From: an uncultured Bacteroidales bacterium
GTDB taxonomy: Bacteria > Bacteroidota > Bacteroidia > Bacteroidales > F082
Reading direction: 5' to 3'
Assembly (NCBI GenBank): GCA_937877465.1
Contig: CALFIT010000248.1
Span: 1 to 5,215 of the forward strand
DNA length: 5,215 nt
Positions 5,107 to 5,215 of the stretch are shown one piece after another (the first letter of the stretch is position 1; every line of letters starts with the position of its first letter). Position numbers and translations under genes: made by a program. A model generated the notes under the pieces. The model was not told the origin of the DNA. It saw nothing but the letters and a program-made list of their open reading frames with translations, and searched no databases.

Positions 5107-5215
5107 TATGGTATGGTCTGGCAGGCCTTGGCAATGTCGGCAATGTCGTGCTCGGCATCGAAGATGACCACCGTGTCGCCTTCGGCGGCTTTGATGTGGG
5201 TCAGGTCGAGCATGC
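5052..5215 (-). CDS. alr: Alanine racemase, C-terminal fragment
   Basis: Partial gene: the last 53 codons plus TAG (5054-5052); the rest lies beyond the right edge. The end, TIPYEIMTRVSQRVKRVYYQE in two overlapping pieces (TIPYEIMTRVSQ, then RVKRVYYQE), is the hallmark C-terminus of alanine racemase (family form TIPYEILTRISPRVPRVY). It is preceded by a GDTVVIFD strand typical of its beta-barrel domain. The PLP-dependent enzyme interconverts L- and D-alanine in the cytosol, supplying D-Ala for peptidoglycan. In many Bacteroidota this domain is fused behind MurF; the fragment cannot show whether that holds here. A hairpin terminator follows. Its last 17 codons are duplicated about 1.5 kb downstream. 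Confidence 0.92.
   Translation of the reverse strand, partial: MLDLTHIKAAEGDTVVIFDAEHDIADIAKACQTIPYEIMTRVSQRVKRVYYQE

Noticed and set aside
1..5215. CRISPR array
   Set aside because: No series of regularly spaced identical repeats was found; the three 20-bp motif copies are kilobases apart.

Overview
The window looks like chromosomal DNA of a Bacteroidales-type bacterium (phylum Bacteroidota). Four observations support this: a large BspA-like leucine-rich-repeat protein ending in a type IX secretion (Por) sorting domain; an AAA ATPase of the AAA_14/DUF4143 family common in that phylum; a promoter matching the Bacteroidota -33/-7 consensus (TTG, 19 bp, TAnnTTTG); and little Shine-Dalgarno signal at starts. 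An uncultured gut, rumen or oral member is plausible, but the species cannot be named.

Layout from left to right. Bases 1-83 are the last 26 codons of atpG (F1 ATP synthase gamma), followed by a strong hairpin terminator (125-169). A gene-free stretch (190-547) holds one weak promoter candidate and short intergenic-repeat-like sequences. A two-gene plus-strand unit follows: an 885-residue secreted LRR/T9SS protein (548-3205) and, 8 bp later, an 88-residue protein with a signal peptide and a Gly-rich C-terminal membrane segment (3214-3480). A bidirectional hairpin (3502-3538) separates this unit from the minus-strand genes. On the minus strand are a DUF4143-type ATPase (4910-3636) with its own promoter, and upstream of it the last 53 codons of an alanine racemase gene (5215-5052).

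The most interesting feature is a duplication. The 3' end of alr and its downstream spacer are present twice, as 87-bp direct repeats exactly 1476 bp apart (3544-3630 and 5020-5106; 77/87 identical by hand alignment), and the only gene between them is the ATPase. The left copy is a 17-codon alr stub with the same protein sequence as the real alr tail but four synonymous codon changes. The ATPase therefore looks like cargo that arrived with its own alr tail from a related genome, the pattern left when an element or recombining fragment uses the 3' end of a gene as its entry point. A 20-bp motif from this repeat (GTTTCTTCCRATGTGGGAAC) also occurs beside the atpG terminator, so the LRR operon too lies between direct copies. 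The atpG-alr interval may be an insertion hotspot that has taken up two cargo modules. No integrase or transposase is visible in the window, so the mechanism is open.

Functionally, atpG and alr are core genes. The LRR operon is a surface or secretion module, and the ATPase is a stand-alone accessory gene of unknown role.
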